From Smallanthus sonchifolius (taxonomy: Eukaryota > Streptophyta > Magnoliopsida > Asterales > Asteraceae), in contig CM042030.1 in the NCBI GenBank assembly GCA_023525975.1, forward strand, positions 31,242,350 through 31,306,349: a stretch of DNA of 64,000 nucleotides. Reading direction: 5' to 3'. A program made the translations under genes and the position numbers. A model generated the notes under the pieces. The model did not search any database, was not told the DNA's origin, and saw only the letters and a list, made by a program, of their open reading frames with translations. Below are positions 1 to 11,552 of this stretch, piece after piece. The stretch's first letter is position 1, and every line of letters starts with the position of its first letter.

Positions 1-2278
1 CAACAAAATGTTGCTTTGATTCCAGTTCCGACTCCTTTGTTTGGTCATGTAATCAATCCTGGTTATATTGAGCCTCCTAATGATAATTGGTTTCATCCTG
101 AGGAGTTAGTTAAAGGACAAGTCCAAAATCAAGCACAACAACCACAACAAGTTCAAGCTCAGGTACAAGCACAACAACAAGTTCCTATTCCACAACAACA
201 AGTTCCTATTCCTCAAGTACAGGTTCATATTCCTGTTAATGAACCAGTTCAGGAAGACGTTGCTCAAGGAAATGAACAAGACTTGGGTATGAATATAGAA
301 GATTTTGAGAATGAAGCTGTGAACTCACCCATTCATGAAGCTGAAGGGAATGTGGCGGATACGAGTTCTAGTGATACTATTTTACCTGATTCTGAAGCTA
401 CTGATTCTGATTCGTCTAGATATTTTAGCTCAGATCATTATGAGAGATTGGCTACTTTACCATTGGCAAATGCGGGGAAATGTATTAAATCTAAAGCCAG
501 AAAGTCGAGGCGTAAGTCTGTTCGGAATCCTCCATCTGGATCAGTACTTGGAAAGAGAACATTAATCGATGAGAGCTCGTATTCTGATAGTGATGCACAT
601 CCAGTTCCAAAAGCTCAGAAGCTTATGTCTGCTCCTATTGTTGCTGCTTATTCATCTCAAGGTGTTGAGGACGCTACTTTTGTAGCATCCTTACTGGTTA
701 CACCTCCTACATCTAAACATCCAACTCCGGTGATTTCGCCACATGTTCCACACTCATCTGATGTTGGTCCTTCGAAGCCTTCTGATTCTGAAAGGATAAC
801 CTTCCATGAATCACAGGTGCTTGCATTGCAGACTCAGGTAGATACTCTTGTGTCTACTGATACTCAGAGACAGTTGGTTCTTCAGGCTCAAGCTACACAG
901 ATTGCTGACATGCAGTTATTGGTATCCAAACTTGTTGAGCGTCTTGATGCTCAGGGGGAGTTAAGGATACATTATACTTGTCATGCTGAGTCAATTCAAT
1001 GAGGGGATGATGATGACAATGATCCTAGTGGTAATATTGAGGGTGATCGTCAATATGCTGACGTGAATCCAATATCAAGAGTTCAGGGGGAGTCTACATA
1101 AGGTAATATTGAAGGAACAAAGAATGATTATGCAGTGAATGAAGATATTTTATTATTGGAATTCTTTGCTGATTATGAAGAAGAAGAAGCTGAGAAGTTA
1201 GGATGTCTGGAAGATGTTGATGAATTATTTGATGATATTGAAGAGGATGTGTTGGATAACGAAGTTGAAGAAGGAGAGATTGTAGAGATTGAGATAGAAA
1301 AGAGTAAAGATAAATTTACATATGAAGGAAGTGATGGTCTGAATGTACCGTATAACTTCATCCAAGATGATGTTATTCCTGAGTTTTCTTATGAAGGAGT
1401 AACAGATTCTATGGACTCTGTTGAAGATATCACTACACCTGATGATACTGCTCAATCCAAGATAGATTCTGATGTTGATACTACTCATCCTGTGTCTCCT
1501 AAGCCGAATGAAGAACCTATGATGTATAGAAAGACAGGAATGACTAGAGAACAGTGGAGAGAAGTAGTTAACAGTTGGATGAGTATTACCCAAGTCACTT
1601 ATACAACCTGCTCAGAAAGAAAGATATGTGAATAAAGAGAGGTGTATTGGAAGAATCATCAGTTGGTTTTATGATGATGACACGAAGTTGAATGCTCTTA
1701 AGAGATCTGATGGTATTCAATACTTAAAGCCAAGGATCAAGTATTTCAATACCTTTCCAAGGTGTGAAATGAATGGTCTAGCTACGAAACCACTGATTAA
1801 TAGATCAAAGTGTGGACTAGCTGATGTAATTGCTAACTTGATTAAAAGAGAAGGTGGATAAGGGAAGTATGAAAGATTAAAGCCATAGAAAGGAAAAAGA
1901 GTGAAGATTGTAGATCAAAAGACTGAGATTGTGACCTGGAAGTATAAGTTCAAGCCAGTACGTGCTGTACTGAAGATACCATTGAAGAAAATACCACAAG
2001 ATTTTCTAGGGAATATGAAATGGTGGTACGTAGATGTGAATACTGGTGAAGCTAGAATTGATGACACAAATAATAAGGTCATTGTTAGTTTCTATGATGC
2101 AATGAATCTTATTAACTTCTCAAAGAAAGATCAGAGGACATTAAGAAAGAATGAGATTATGTTTACTGATGAATGGAAAGAACAAGGATTGCAGTATAAA
2201 AGAGTGTTGGAGATCTGTCAGAGATATGTAGTGCACGCAGGAAGCAGATTACCAGATAACTGGAAGAGCTCGTCATAA
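1..2278 (+). pseudogene. decayed ORF3 of copia family A
   Basis: Homologous, segment by segment, to the intact ORF3 at 16932-20066, starting near residue 240. In order it has the Q/P-rich linker, the basic RRKSVR stretch, the coiled coil, the acidic region and the conserved C-terminal domain (NMKWWYVDVNTGEAR near 2015-2060). It is broken by in-frame stops at 1000-1002 and 1099-1101, a small deletion and frameshift near 1580, and stops at 1859-1861 and 1886-1888. Function is unknown, as for the intact copy. Confidence 0.88.
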
Positions 2279-2304
2279 AGACTGAAGACAGAAGATCAAG
2301 CTAT

Positions 2305-2319
2305 TGTCAAGGGGGAGTC
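2305..2319 (+). promoter_or_regulatory. polypurine tract, copia A copy 1
   Basis: AAGGGGGAGTC lies directly against the TGTTAGGACATAG start of the 3' LTR. It is the plus-strand primer site for reverse transcription. The same tract occurs at 20097-20107 and, inverted and one G shorter, at 35996-36010. Confidence 0.85.
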
Positions 2320-2742
2320 TGTTAGGACATAGAATGTATGACAAAAGCTTTGTAATAGTTTAGGTCTTATTGTCTTTATGTTTTTTATGTAATTGTATAG
2401 ATTTTGTCTAAGTGATAGAAGAAGTTCTGCTAGAGGCGAACTTATGTGAGGCGAACTTGTTAAGTTCGCCTAGTCTATTTGAGGAGAACTTGTTAAGTTC
2501 GCCTATTGCAGAGTTTGTGTCTATAAATAGGTGTTTACAGATTCTTTTAAGAAAGACTAAATTGATTGTAATCAGTGAATCTTGTAAACTCTGTGTTTGG
2601 TGGAATACAAAGAGAAAGTTTATTTACATGCTGTTTCTATTGTCAATTCGTATACATACGTTAACATGAAGGAGTCCGCACTCCGTGTTATCGAGACGTC
2701 CTGTCACGAGATCGATCTGTAGATGAGTCATGTGGACCTACA
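2320..2742 (+). repeat. 3' LTR of copia A copy 1
   Basis: 423-bp LTR starting TGTTAGGACATAG and ending GGACCTACA, by alignment with the two LTRs of copy 3 (32715-35995 and 47851-48297). It holds a palindrome cluster (2433-2504) directly followed by a TATA box (TATAAATAG, 2522-2530), then R/U5. Confidence 0.9.
2433..2504. repeat. GCGAACTT/AAGTTCGC palindrome cluster
   Basis: One half-site and two complete inverted repeats (arms GGCGAACTT and AAGTTCGCC around GTT-type centres; one arm mutated to GGAGAACTT). The cluster ends about 17 bp upstream of the LTR TATA box. The same motif recurs at several other places in all copies of the family. Confidence 0.9.
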
Positions 2743-3745
2743 GAGTTAAAGATCAAAACCCCCAAATTCAAATATGAACAAACCCTAGATTCTGGATCAA
2801 GATCATTTCGATGTTAAAATAACGAATTACCATAGGGCTTTCACTCAGTAGATGGTTACGAGTCTACAGGTGTGAATTAATTGAATTAAGAACGTGTTTA
2901 GATTAGGGTTCGATTAAATCGGTTTAACATGAACCCTAGAATCTGGATTTGGTCGAATTGAGTGTTATAAGCCCCATTTAGTATAGGGCTTTCAATCAAG
3001 GGATGAAAACGAAACTGAGGGTGCAAGAATTTACCAGAATTGGATTAGAATCGATGGTGTACAAGTAAATGGGGTTCCGACTTGCGTGAGCTTGGCCTCC
3101 GGCGACTCTGTTCCTTCCTCCGATGCAATTGGGTTATGCAAAAGCTTTTGTGGGAATCGTTTGAGGTGCGAAGGTGGTTAGTTTGCGAGATTGCAATGCC
3201 AGAAGATCGAATTCGAGGAATTATGAAGTGAGGGTCAATGGTTTCGACGGTTATGGTTTGAATAGCCATTAATCGGTTTAATTTGTGCAATGATGGAGTT
3301 TTATTCGGTGATTATGACCGTTAAAGACAATTCGTGCAATATCAGTTACAATCTTGATGAATTTCGATTATGAGGTTTGAATTTGGATAATCCTGCGAGT
3401 TTGACTTTCTAAAAGTCAAACAGAAACCAAAAATGGATTAATTACAATACTAGTCCCTCTGGTTTCCTATGATGAAGTTTTGAAATGGGCAGAACTGGTC
3501 CCTAGGGTTTGAATTGAAGTTAGAACTTGGTTAGTTGACTCTTAAAAGTCAACAGGAACACAAATGTATAAATGTTGACTTTTAAAGTCAAACATAATTG
3601 AGTTTGGACTAATGACACAATTAGTCCTTGTGGTTTGAGTTTGAAAATTGGCAGAAACAGTCCTTGAAGTTTGGGATAAGGTTAGATAGGTTGAAATTTA
3701 ACTGGATTTAGTTAACGTAATTAACCGGAAAAGTCCAGATTGTCA
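2743..3745 (-). repeat. gypsy LTR fragment, W-box/tRNA-like group
   Basis: Collinear with 59400-60186 and with the inverse of the first part of 33137-35966; shared landmarks are the CATAGGGCTTTCAATC block and the terminal ...GATTGTCA. It is read as the start of a minus-strand LTR, beginning at 3745. The rest was separated by the copia insertion at 2742. It carries three inverted TTGAC/GTCAA pairs (3401-3419, 3535-3552, 3574-3591). No coding potential. Confidence 0.75.
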
Positions 3746-3952
3746 TAACCGATTCAAAGTAACACACTTGTATATTGAACAAAAGCAATTACAATGAAAA
3801 GGTAAACAAAGCCGCTAACCCTACTCGGTTAACGAAAACATGTATTTATACATAGCTAAACATAACAAATATAAAGCCCCATGTTCTCGGCCCCCATGGC
3901 CGACCCAAAACACCAATGTCGTGAACACTAAGTTCACGGCTCACACCTAACA
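3746..3952 (-). repeat. copia-type LTR fragment
   Basis: On the minus strand it begins TGTTAGGTGTGAGCCGTGAAC and has a palindrome (GTGAAC/GTTCAC, about 3919-3937) followed by a TATA box (TGTATAAATACA, about 3840-3853). That is the organisation of a short copia LTR. It is interrupted at 3745 by the gypsy LTR. The parent element was not recognised. Confidence 0.55.
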
Positions 3953-3956
3953 AACA

Positions 3957-4512
3957 ATGATACATAATCCTCAAACTATCTTGGGTCCAACAGCTACAGA
4001 GGCTAAAACCGACCCGGACGTTGTTTCAGTCACTTTTCTTGTTAATAATGTACCTGCATCTGTATTATTTGATTCAGGGGCTAGTAAGAGTTTCATGGCC
4101 CCATATTTTGGCAAGAACTTGTTTAGAAAGGCTAGGATGACCGACGATCCGTTTAGTGTCAAAACCGCAGTGGGTTTACCTACTAGTGTGACTGAGGCGT
4201 TAGACGACTGTTACATTGATCTAGAGGGTCATAGGTTCCCTGCTAGACTTTTCATCATCACCTTGGATGGTTTTGATGTGGTATTATGAATGGATTGGTT
4301 AGCCACGTTTGATGCGGACATTATTTGTCAAAAAAAATGATACGATTGAGATCTTTAGAAGGAACTGTGGTCACGGTGTATGGTGACAGAGTGAGCTCTC
4401 TACTGAGAGTCATTTCGATGATGAAGGCGAAGAAGTTTTTGAGGCATGGGTGCGGAGCATACTTAGATTTGTAGAATCAAAGACTGATGGCTTCTAAATT
4501 ATTCTAAGTACA
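3957..4512 (+). pseudogene. Ty3/gypsy protease relic
   Basis: An open stretch of about 110 codons carries the retropepsin active site as LFDSGASKSF, followed by the flap-side region and LDGFDVVL, then WLATFDADI after a stop at 4287-4289. Beyond a frameshift near 4335 the reading resumes with RLRSLEGTVVTVYGD and a KAKKFLRHGCGAYL segment, the usual link to reverse transcriptase. Copia B begins at about 4513, so RT, RNase H and integrase are missing. The sequence differs clearly from the protease of the gypsy element at 25624-25892. Confidence 0.8.
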
Positions 4513-5180
4513 AATGCTGCTGATAGGCTTATCAGCAGCATTCAACACATGTTGCTGCTGATAGGCTTATAAGCAGCATTCAACACATGTTGTTGCTGAT
4601 AGGCTTATCAGCAGCATTCAGCACTTGTTTCTACTGATAGGCTTATCAACAGCATCATTCTCATTCTTGCTGCTGATAGCTATGTTCCTTGAAGACAAAT
4701 CGTTGCAGCTGACTATCCATGCCAAGCGTCACTGACAACAATCTGCAAAAGCAACTGACACACTCAAAGCAGAAGGAACCTCAATGGCACAACCAATGAC
4801 GGACAACAATGCTCTTCTCCAAGCATGCAAGTAATGATGCATAAAGAAGACGCTTCAATAAAGTTAACTAGATATAGACAAAACGTGTAATAGTTAGCTA
4901 GATACAACAGATCAACGGTTCGTGTTAGATCTGATCTTTAGAATCAAGGGGCTGTCTTGATTCTATGTGAGTATAAATACTGTGTAAACACTTCATTGTA
5001 TGTGTGCTTTTTGTGCTTTCGAATTAGAGTTTTCATTTGTAATCGTTTATTCTCAAAGCTTAATACAACAGTGCTCTTATCAGTATTCTTTCTGTTTACT
5101 CGATTGTAATTGTGTAGTTGTTATTGTTTCCGCCAATCTCAACTAAGAACAGAACCATCTTGTAATTTCACGATCCTACA
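4513..5180 (+). repeat. 5' LTR of copia B
   Basis: The right end is firm: ...GATCCTACA at 5180 immediately before the primer-binding site. The left end is inferred from where gypsy protease homology fades and the palindrome array begins. A TATA box lies at 4974-4981 (GAGTATAAATAC). Unlike most other LTRs here, the palindromes are about 290 bp upstream of it. Confidence 0.75.
4516..4680. repeat. GCTGCTGATA/TATCAGCAGC palindrome array
   Basis: Four and a half units of 38 bp. Each unit is a 24-nt inverted repeat (10-bp arms GCTGCTGATA and TATCAGCAGC around GGCT) plus a 14-bp spacer of ATTCAACACATGTT type. Unit 1 is perfect (4516-4539); later units have one to four changes. The same arms reappear in the coding repeats at 7860-8110 of this element. 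Confidence 0.92.
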
Positions 5181-5182
5181 AG

Positions 5183-5194
5183 TGGTATCAGAGC
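5183..5194 (+). promoter_or_regulatory. primer-binding site, copia B
   Basis: TGGTATCAGAGC, complementary to the 3' end of plant initiator tRNA-Met, two bases after the LTR end. This is the standard minus-strand primer site of plant copia elements. Confidence 0.95.
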
Positions 5195-5284
5195 TTTGGC
5201 TCAGATTAAACAAACTAACACTTGTTTAATCACTTCTGGTTCTATTCTAAACTCTCTCTCCTTCAAAAAGTCACCAAGAACAAA

Positions 5285-6631
5285 ATGGCACAAAGCAACG
5301 GGTTTGAAGACATCGGCATCAACCGACCACCAAGACTGGTGTCGGGAGAAGACTACGACATGTGGAAAAGTCGCATGGAAAGTTTTTTCTGCTATCAAGA
5401 GTACGGAATGTGGAAATCTATCAGGGACGGACCCTACATTCCAATGGTGGCATCTGCTTACTCTGGAGGACCATCAGTTCCAAAGGATCCCTCCAAATAC
5501 TCAGAAGAGGATATAAAAAAGATGGAGGTAGACTTCAAGGCACTAGGAGATATCCAAATGTGCCTTCCAAATGAAGTTTTTCATAACTTCAGAAGCTACA
5601 AAACTGCCAAAGAGCTCTGGGAAGCTCTTGAGAAAATGTTCGCTGGCTCGGAGGAAGTCAAAGAGAACAGAAGAGACACCCTGAAGCAGCAGTATGAAAA
5701 CTTCATCTGGAAAGAAGGTGAGTCTCTTACTGTTTTATACAACAGATTTACCTATCTTGTAGGGGAGCTGCAGTGCTCAAAGGTGAAGCTAGAGAATGAA
5801 GATATTCTCAAGAAGTTCATCAGGTCTCTACCAAGCTGCTAGACACTTTACACAGTGTCAATCAGAAGAAAGGAGAATCTGAAGACTCTCCAGATGACTG
5901 AGCTCTTTGGAATGCTAAAAACCTATGAGCTAGAGATGATTCAGGCAAAAGAAAGAAGCTCAAGCTACCAAACAGCCTCAACATCCACCACCACCTCCTC
6001 TGCACTCCATTCTGAACACTCGGGGTCCTAGTTCAAGTAACTACTATCCTCCCATCATCACCCAGCCTCAAACTCCAATCTCTCAAACAAATAGCTCACC
6101 ATTTCTCCTAGAAGCTCCTCCTTAAACATCAACCTCTGCTGCTTTTGTTTCTGAAAGCTCAAACAATATGACCTTTATCAAGAAGGATCTGGAATGCTTT
6201 CATCCAGATGATTTAGAAGAAATGGACATACAGCACTCATATGCCATGCTCTCTATAAGAGCAAAGAGGTTCTACTCTAGAACCGGAAGACCCATTCCAA
6301 GCAACAACTCCAACACCAGAGTTGGCTTGGATAAAAGCAAACTCAGATGTTACAACTGTAACCTACTGGGTCACTTTGCTAGAGAATGCAAGGCACCAAG
6401 AGCAAATCCAGTCACTTCTCAGTCAAGACAAGCTACCAAGCCCAACCTAGACAACAGCATCAAGCTTCTCCTCCAGTTCAAACTGCAGCCTGTGCAACTG
6501 TTGGAACTTCTGAGTTCGACTGGAGCTTTCAATATGAAGAACTGCCAGTCAGCAATCAAGCTCTAATGGCAGACACTACAGAGATACCACCTCAGGTATT
6601 TTACACATTTTTGCTCTCAAGCCTGTATTGA
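5285..6631 (+). pseudogene. gag: copia B gag (capsid/nucleocapsid), broken
   Basis: Starts at the ATG of MAQSNGFEDIG, about 90 bp after the primer site. The first 186 codons carry the copia gag core (DYDMWKSRMESFF; FRSYKTAKELWEALEKMF; ENFIWKEGESLTVLYNRF). A stop at 5840-5842 interrupts SLPSC*TLYTVS, and the frame is lost after about 5960. From 6168 an open stretch resumes with HPDDLEEMDIQHSYAMLSIR and a CCHC zinc knuckle (CYNCNLLGHFAREC, about 6349-6390). Gag normally builds the virus-like particle and binds the RNA. The original was probably one frame continuing into the extension. Confidence 0.88.
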
Positions 6632-6638
6632 TAAAGTT

Positions 6639-8187
6639 TTGGGTTATAGAAAGCACAACCAAAACCTTATAGATCAAAATGAAGAGTTTCATCAGATGAA
6701 ATCTGAGTTCAAAAAGGTTGAAAATACTTATAAAGAAAAGATTAACTGCCTTAAGAAAGAGATTTCATCGCTAAAACACGAACAAACTAATCTTGAAACT
6801 CAGATTGATGATCTACTGGTCAAACTAAAAGCTACTAGAGCTGAATTGGCAGAACAGAAAGTTCATGTTGAAAAATATGAATTTTCTTCCAAAAAGTTAC
6901 AAAGACTTTTAGATATTCAAGTCCATGAGAAGGTAAAAAACTGGACTTGGGTATAACAATGATCAGTATAATGCTGTTCCTCCTCCTGCTGACTATATTG
7001 CCATATACGAACCAAGCTTCAATGTTGAACATCTTGACACTGCAAACCGAAACCTTGATCCTTCAACGGATGATCCTCTCATCGAAGACTGCACTACCTC
7101 ATCGGAATCTGAGTCAACTCACTCAGACCATGATGAAACCAGTGCAGTCCCATCTGAAGCTGTTCTGAATAGAGATGCAGTTCCTGCTGTTCCTCCAGCT
7201 GTTATAGCCCATGTACCATTCACACAGATCAAGATCAGCTATCCTCCATATGGAAGCAAGCTAGAAAAAGGACAGACATCAGAACCCACAAACCCCAAGC
7301 CTCAGCTCATGCCAATCACAAAGAAAAAGGTAATTGATGTATGTCGTAAGCCTGAAGAAAAAGTTCCATATGTTCAAAGGACCTTAGAAGAAGCCACATT
7401 TGAACATAACAAAGCTCATCCATGGAACTTCACGGATTTGTTCCAAAGAAAGGACTATGTCTACCTTTCAAAAGACAAACTGGCAAAATCATGCTTTGTG
7501 TGTGGTAGATATAACCACACGGCCAGCACCTGCTTTCATTACCTGGAATATCAAAGACATTCAAAGCAGCATGCCTTTGAAAAGACTAACAAAAATAAGA
7601 AGGTAAGAAGCCACGAAGACAAAGCAACAAAGTTCAAAAAGTCTCTATCTCCCTCAAAAGTGAAGCTGCCTAGATCTCAACAAACTTGCATCATTTGTGG
7701 TGAATCAGACCACTTTGCTGCAAACTGTAAGTTCAACCCATTCAACCAGATCCTTCATCAAGTTCCTCAAAGACAAAGGGTAAAGAAAGATCAGCATACA
7801 TCAGTTGTTAGTCCCGTTCAGCCCAAGAAAACAAAGCAGAAGCTTTCAGCAGCAACCAAGTCTGCTGCTGATAAGCTAAAATCCTCCGCAGCAAAATCTG
7901 CTGCTGATAAGGCAAAGACATCAGCAGCAAAAGTGCCCACTGCTGATAAGGCAAAGACATCAGCAGCAAAAGTGCCCACTGCTGATAAGGCAAAATCCAA
8001 AGCAAAGCCTACAGTAGCAAAGAATGTTGACAATTCAACAAAGTTGTCAGCAGCAGGATCTGCTGTCAACAAGCCAGAAACATCAGTAGCAAAATCTGCT
8101 GCTGATAGTGTGAGGAAAACTAGAAAAAACACCAATAAGGCAATGGAAAGCCAAATCATCTTCAAGCACTGTCATTGGTTCCATTGA
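6639..8187 (+). pseudogene. copia B gag extension: coiled coil and two further CCHC knuckles
   Basis: Between gag and protease lie about 1.5 kb of coding-like sequence in more than one frame. First comes a leucine/lysine heptad coiled coil (6639-6956; KKEISSLKHEQTNLETQI). After a frame change there is a block from 7309 with two CCHC knuckles, CFVCGRYNHTASTC (7492-7533) and CIICGESDHFAANC (7687-7728). It ends in an Ala/Lys/Ser repeat (SAADKAKTSAAK type, 7855-8115). Small copia gags usually have one knuckle; with the gag knuckle this element has three. An RNA-binding or particle role is inferred. The stop at 8185-8187 and further stops separate it from protease. Confidence 0.75.
7855..8115 (+). 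repeat. in-frame coding repeats containing the LTR palindrome arms
   Basis: Degenerate repeats of about 45 bp encode SAAKVPTADKAKT-type units. They contain (G)CTGCTGATAAGGC followed by ACATCAGCAG, which are the arms of the LTR palindrome at 4516-4680. At 7940-7980 an exact repeat of about 45 bp is seen. Confidence 0.75.
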
Positions 8188-8277
8188 CTGCAAACATACT
8201 GAAAAGGATAAACTAACAACCATCTTTTTCAAGTCTGCAGACTCTTGGATTCATTCTACTAATTAGAAATATATCAT

Positions 8278-10976
8278 GTGCAGGGACAGCCAGGTCACAA
8301 GAATAACACCTGGGTGGTAGACAGTGGGTGTTCCAGGCACATGACAGGCAACAGATCCATCCTCTCAAACTTCAGACATTTCAATGGAGGATATGTTGCC
8401 TTTGGAAGTGACTCGAAGGGAGGATCCATCACTGGACAAGGAACTGTGTCCAACGAAAGAATGAGCATTGACAAGGTCAACTATGTTAAAGAATTGGACT
8501 TCAATCTCATGAGTGTTTCCCAGGTCTACGACCAAAAGCACTGGATGCTCTTCACAGATAAAGAATGTTTTGTACTGACTCCAGGCTTATCCATACCTCC
8601 TCCAGAAAGCATTCTTTTAACTACTCAGAGAAAATAAAATCTCTATGTACTGGACATGAATGAAGTCACTCCATCTGGGAGTGTTTCCTGCTTTTTATCA
8701 AAGGCATCAGTTGATGAATCAGCTCTCTGGCATAGGAGATTAAGCCACGTTAATATCAAAACTATCAACAAATTGGTGAAGAATAATCTTGTCAGAGGGA
8801 TTCCTGACAAAGAATTTCAGCTGGAAGACCACTGCATTGCATGCTTAAAGGGAAACAACACAAAAGCTCTCACAAGCCCAAGACCTTGAATACAAATGAC
8901 ACTCCACTACAACTGCTGCATATGGATCTCTTTGGTCCTACAAATGTCATGTCAATGGGCAAGAAGTCGTATTGTCTGGTGATAACTGATGACTACACCA
9001 GATTCTCATGGGTATACTTCTTGAGAACTAAAGATGAAACTGCTGAAATTCTCAAATCCTACATTCTCAGGGTAGAGAATCAAAGTAATCAAAAGGTGAA
9101 GATCATCAGGTGTGATCAAGGCACAGAATTCAAGAACCACACCTTGAACTCCTTCTGTGAAAGCAAGGGGATAGAAAGACAATACAGCGCTCCAAGAACT
9201 CCTCAACTAAATGGAGTTGCTGAAAGAAGAAACAGAACTCTCATTGAGTCAGCAAGATCTATGTTGGCTGACTCAAAACTGCCACTCACATTCTGGACAG
9301 AAGCAGTCAGCACAGCCTGTTATGTGCAAAACCGAGTTCTAATTGTCAAACCCCTCAACAAAACACCCTATGAACTTTGGTTTCAAAGAATTCCCTATAT
9401 TGGGTTCCTAAAACCTTTTGGGTGTCCATGCACCATTCTCATCACACATGGGATCCTTCCTAAGTTTGGTGCCAAATCAGATGAAGGATATTTCGTAGGC
9501 TATTCCTCTCAATCAAAGGCCTATCGAGTATTCAATTCAAGAACAAGAATTGTTGAAGAATCATCAAATGTGGAATGCAGAGAACACATTGTCTGTGAGC
9601 AGGGAAGAGGACCAAACTGGCTCTTTGACATAGACTCTTTCTCCCAAATATTTGAGCCTCTCACCTTCTCAAATATGGAGTCTACGTCTACACAATCTCC
9701 TGCCTCCACTTCATCCACTGACTACAGAATGGATTTTCCCAGATCTTCTCTCAGTCTGAGAAAACCATCAGTCGATCCTCCAGCAGTTGTGGAAGCACTT
9801 GAAGCAAGTGAAGCAGGAACAAGACTGTCTGACATAACCATCAGCAGCCTGTCTGATACTGAAAATCTAAATGAAGACACTTCGGTAAATGCTGTAAATG
9901 CTGATAATGCTATTGCTGAAAATATTGAACTGGAAAATGTTGTTGAAGACTCTTCCACCATGAATGAAGAGTCCCCTGATCAAAATCAAAGCAATCTGGA
10001 AGAAGGGATACAGCTGGAGGTGGTACCAGCACAGAGGATCCACAAAGAACATCCTCGAGAGAATATTATTGGCCAAATACACCAAGGAGTTCTCACAAGA
10101 AGCAAATCTCATGAGGCCAATATATGCTTGTTTTCATGTTTCCTATCTCAGGTGGAACCCAAGAAGATAGATGAAGCACTCAAACACAGCAGCTGGATTG
10201 AAGCAATGCAGGAAGAATTGCTGCAATTCAAGAGGCAGGATGCCTGGAAACTTGTTGATCTTCCACCAGGCAAATATGCCATCGGCACACGATGGGTTTT
10301 CAGGAACAAGCAAGACGAGAGAGGCATTGTAGTCAAAAACAAAGCCAGACTTGTAGCTCAGGGCTACACTCAGGAAGAAGGAATTGACTATGATGAAGTC
10401 TTTGCTCCTGTTGCCAGACTGGAGGCCATCAGAATCTTCCTGGCATATGCTGCATCCAAGAATTTCACTGTCTATCAAATGGATGTAAAAAGTGTCTTTC
10501 TGTATGGGAAGATTGGTGAGGAAGTATACGCCAAACAGCCTCCAGGCTTTATAGATCCTGCACATCCTACTCAAGTGTTCAAACTAGACAAAGCTCTATA
10601 TGGCCTACATCAGGCACCAAGGGCCTGGTATGAAACCTTATCAGGATATCTACTAAGCAACAATTTCAGAAGAGGTGCCATAGACCAGACCTTGTTTATC
10701 AAAGATGAAGGGGGAGAAATTTTACTAGTTCAAATTTATGTTGATGATATCATCTTTGGATCAACAAGGAAACAGTTGTGCAAAGACTTTGAGATTCTGA
10801 TGCATTCAAAGTTTGAAATGATTTCAATGGGTGAACTAAATTTCTTCTTGGGTCTACAAGTCAAGCAGGTCCCAAATGGAATCTTCATCAGCCAATCCAA
10901 ATATGTAAAATGCATTTTGGAAAAATTCAAAATGGCTGACTGCTCTGCTGCAAGAACCCCTATGCAAGTTCATCAT
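8278..10976 (+). pseudogene. pol: copia B pol: protease, integrase, reverse transcriptase (truncated)
   Basis: Protease active site VVDSGCSRHMTG near 8314-8350. An in-frame stop lies at 8635-8637, then the integrase zinc region (LWHRRLSHVN ... CIACLKG), a frameshift near 8870, then one open frame of about 710 codons. Integrase shows D (HMDLFG), D (IRCDQGTEF) and E (NGVAERRNRT). RT has KNKARLVAQGYTQEEGIDY, LYGLHQAPRAWYE and YVDDIIFG, so the catalytic aspartates are intact. The gene is cut at 10976 after AARTPMQVHH by the solo LTR; 17 bp resume at 13547. RNase H is absent. One stop and one frameshift disable this copy. Confidence 0.93.
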
Positions 10977-11324
10977 TGTCACACCCCGCCAAGGCGGAAA
11001 CGCGAGGCGTAACATTCACTGGTTTCCAAAGCATATGATTATCGCAAACACATACATGTAATTGGATACATAATCGAGTTTAAAATATTTACATCACAAA
11101 GTATCAAATTGAGTTTACAAAAGTTTAAGATTTCGCAAATATGACTCAAGACCATGAGTTATACAAGAGAAATCCTCCCAAAAGCCGTATCCACGTGCAT
11201 GCATGTATCCTACATTGCTAACCTGATGACCACGTTCAATTTCCTGAAAACATACTTAAAAATGTCAACACGAGGTTGGTGAGTTCACAAGTTATTATAA
11301 AGAGTTATCATAAACCCAATGTTT

Positions 11325-11552
11325 AAATCTGATCATTTACCGATCAAAACTCTTTGTTAAAGCTGATCACTTTAACCTGATCAGAACCCTTTTGTTTAAA
11401 CCTGATCACTTTAACCTGATCAGAACTCTTTTGTTTAAAACCTGATCATTTTAAGCTGATCAGAACTCTTTTGTTTAAAACCTGATCATTTTAACCTGAT
11501 CAGAACTCTTTTGTTTAAAACCTGATCATTTTAACCTGATCAGAACTCTTTT
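11325..11552. repeat. 40-bp tandem repeats with TGATCA cores
   Basis: About five and a half units of a 40-bp sequence built from CCTGATCATTTTAACCTGATCAG plus AACTCTTTTGTTTAAA-type spacer (cited in two parts, positions vary). Each unit has two TGATCA palindromes. It lies inside the predicted LTR intron (11244-11977). Confidence 0.9.

Larger units (their letters stand above)
1..2742 (+). mobile_element. Ty1/copia family A, copy 1 (3' end only)
   Basis: Three copies of one copia family lie in this window; this is the 3' part of the first. It contains a decayed ORF3, a polypurine tract and a 3' LTR, in the same order as at 16932-20595 and, inverted, at 32715-39000. The 5' half lies beyond the left edge of the window. 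The right flank at 2743 is the middle of a gypsy LTR, so this copia inserted into that LTR. The target duplication (GAGTT expected at 2743-2747) cannot be checked because the 5' LTR is outside. Confidence 0.9.

Noticed and set aside
9521..10574. Several minus-strand ORFs of 65-143 aa within copia B pol
   Set aside because: They overlap a long plus-strand frame with clear integrase and RT motifs and show no motif of their own.
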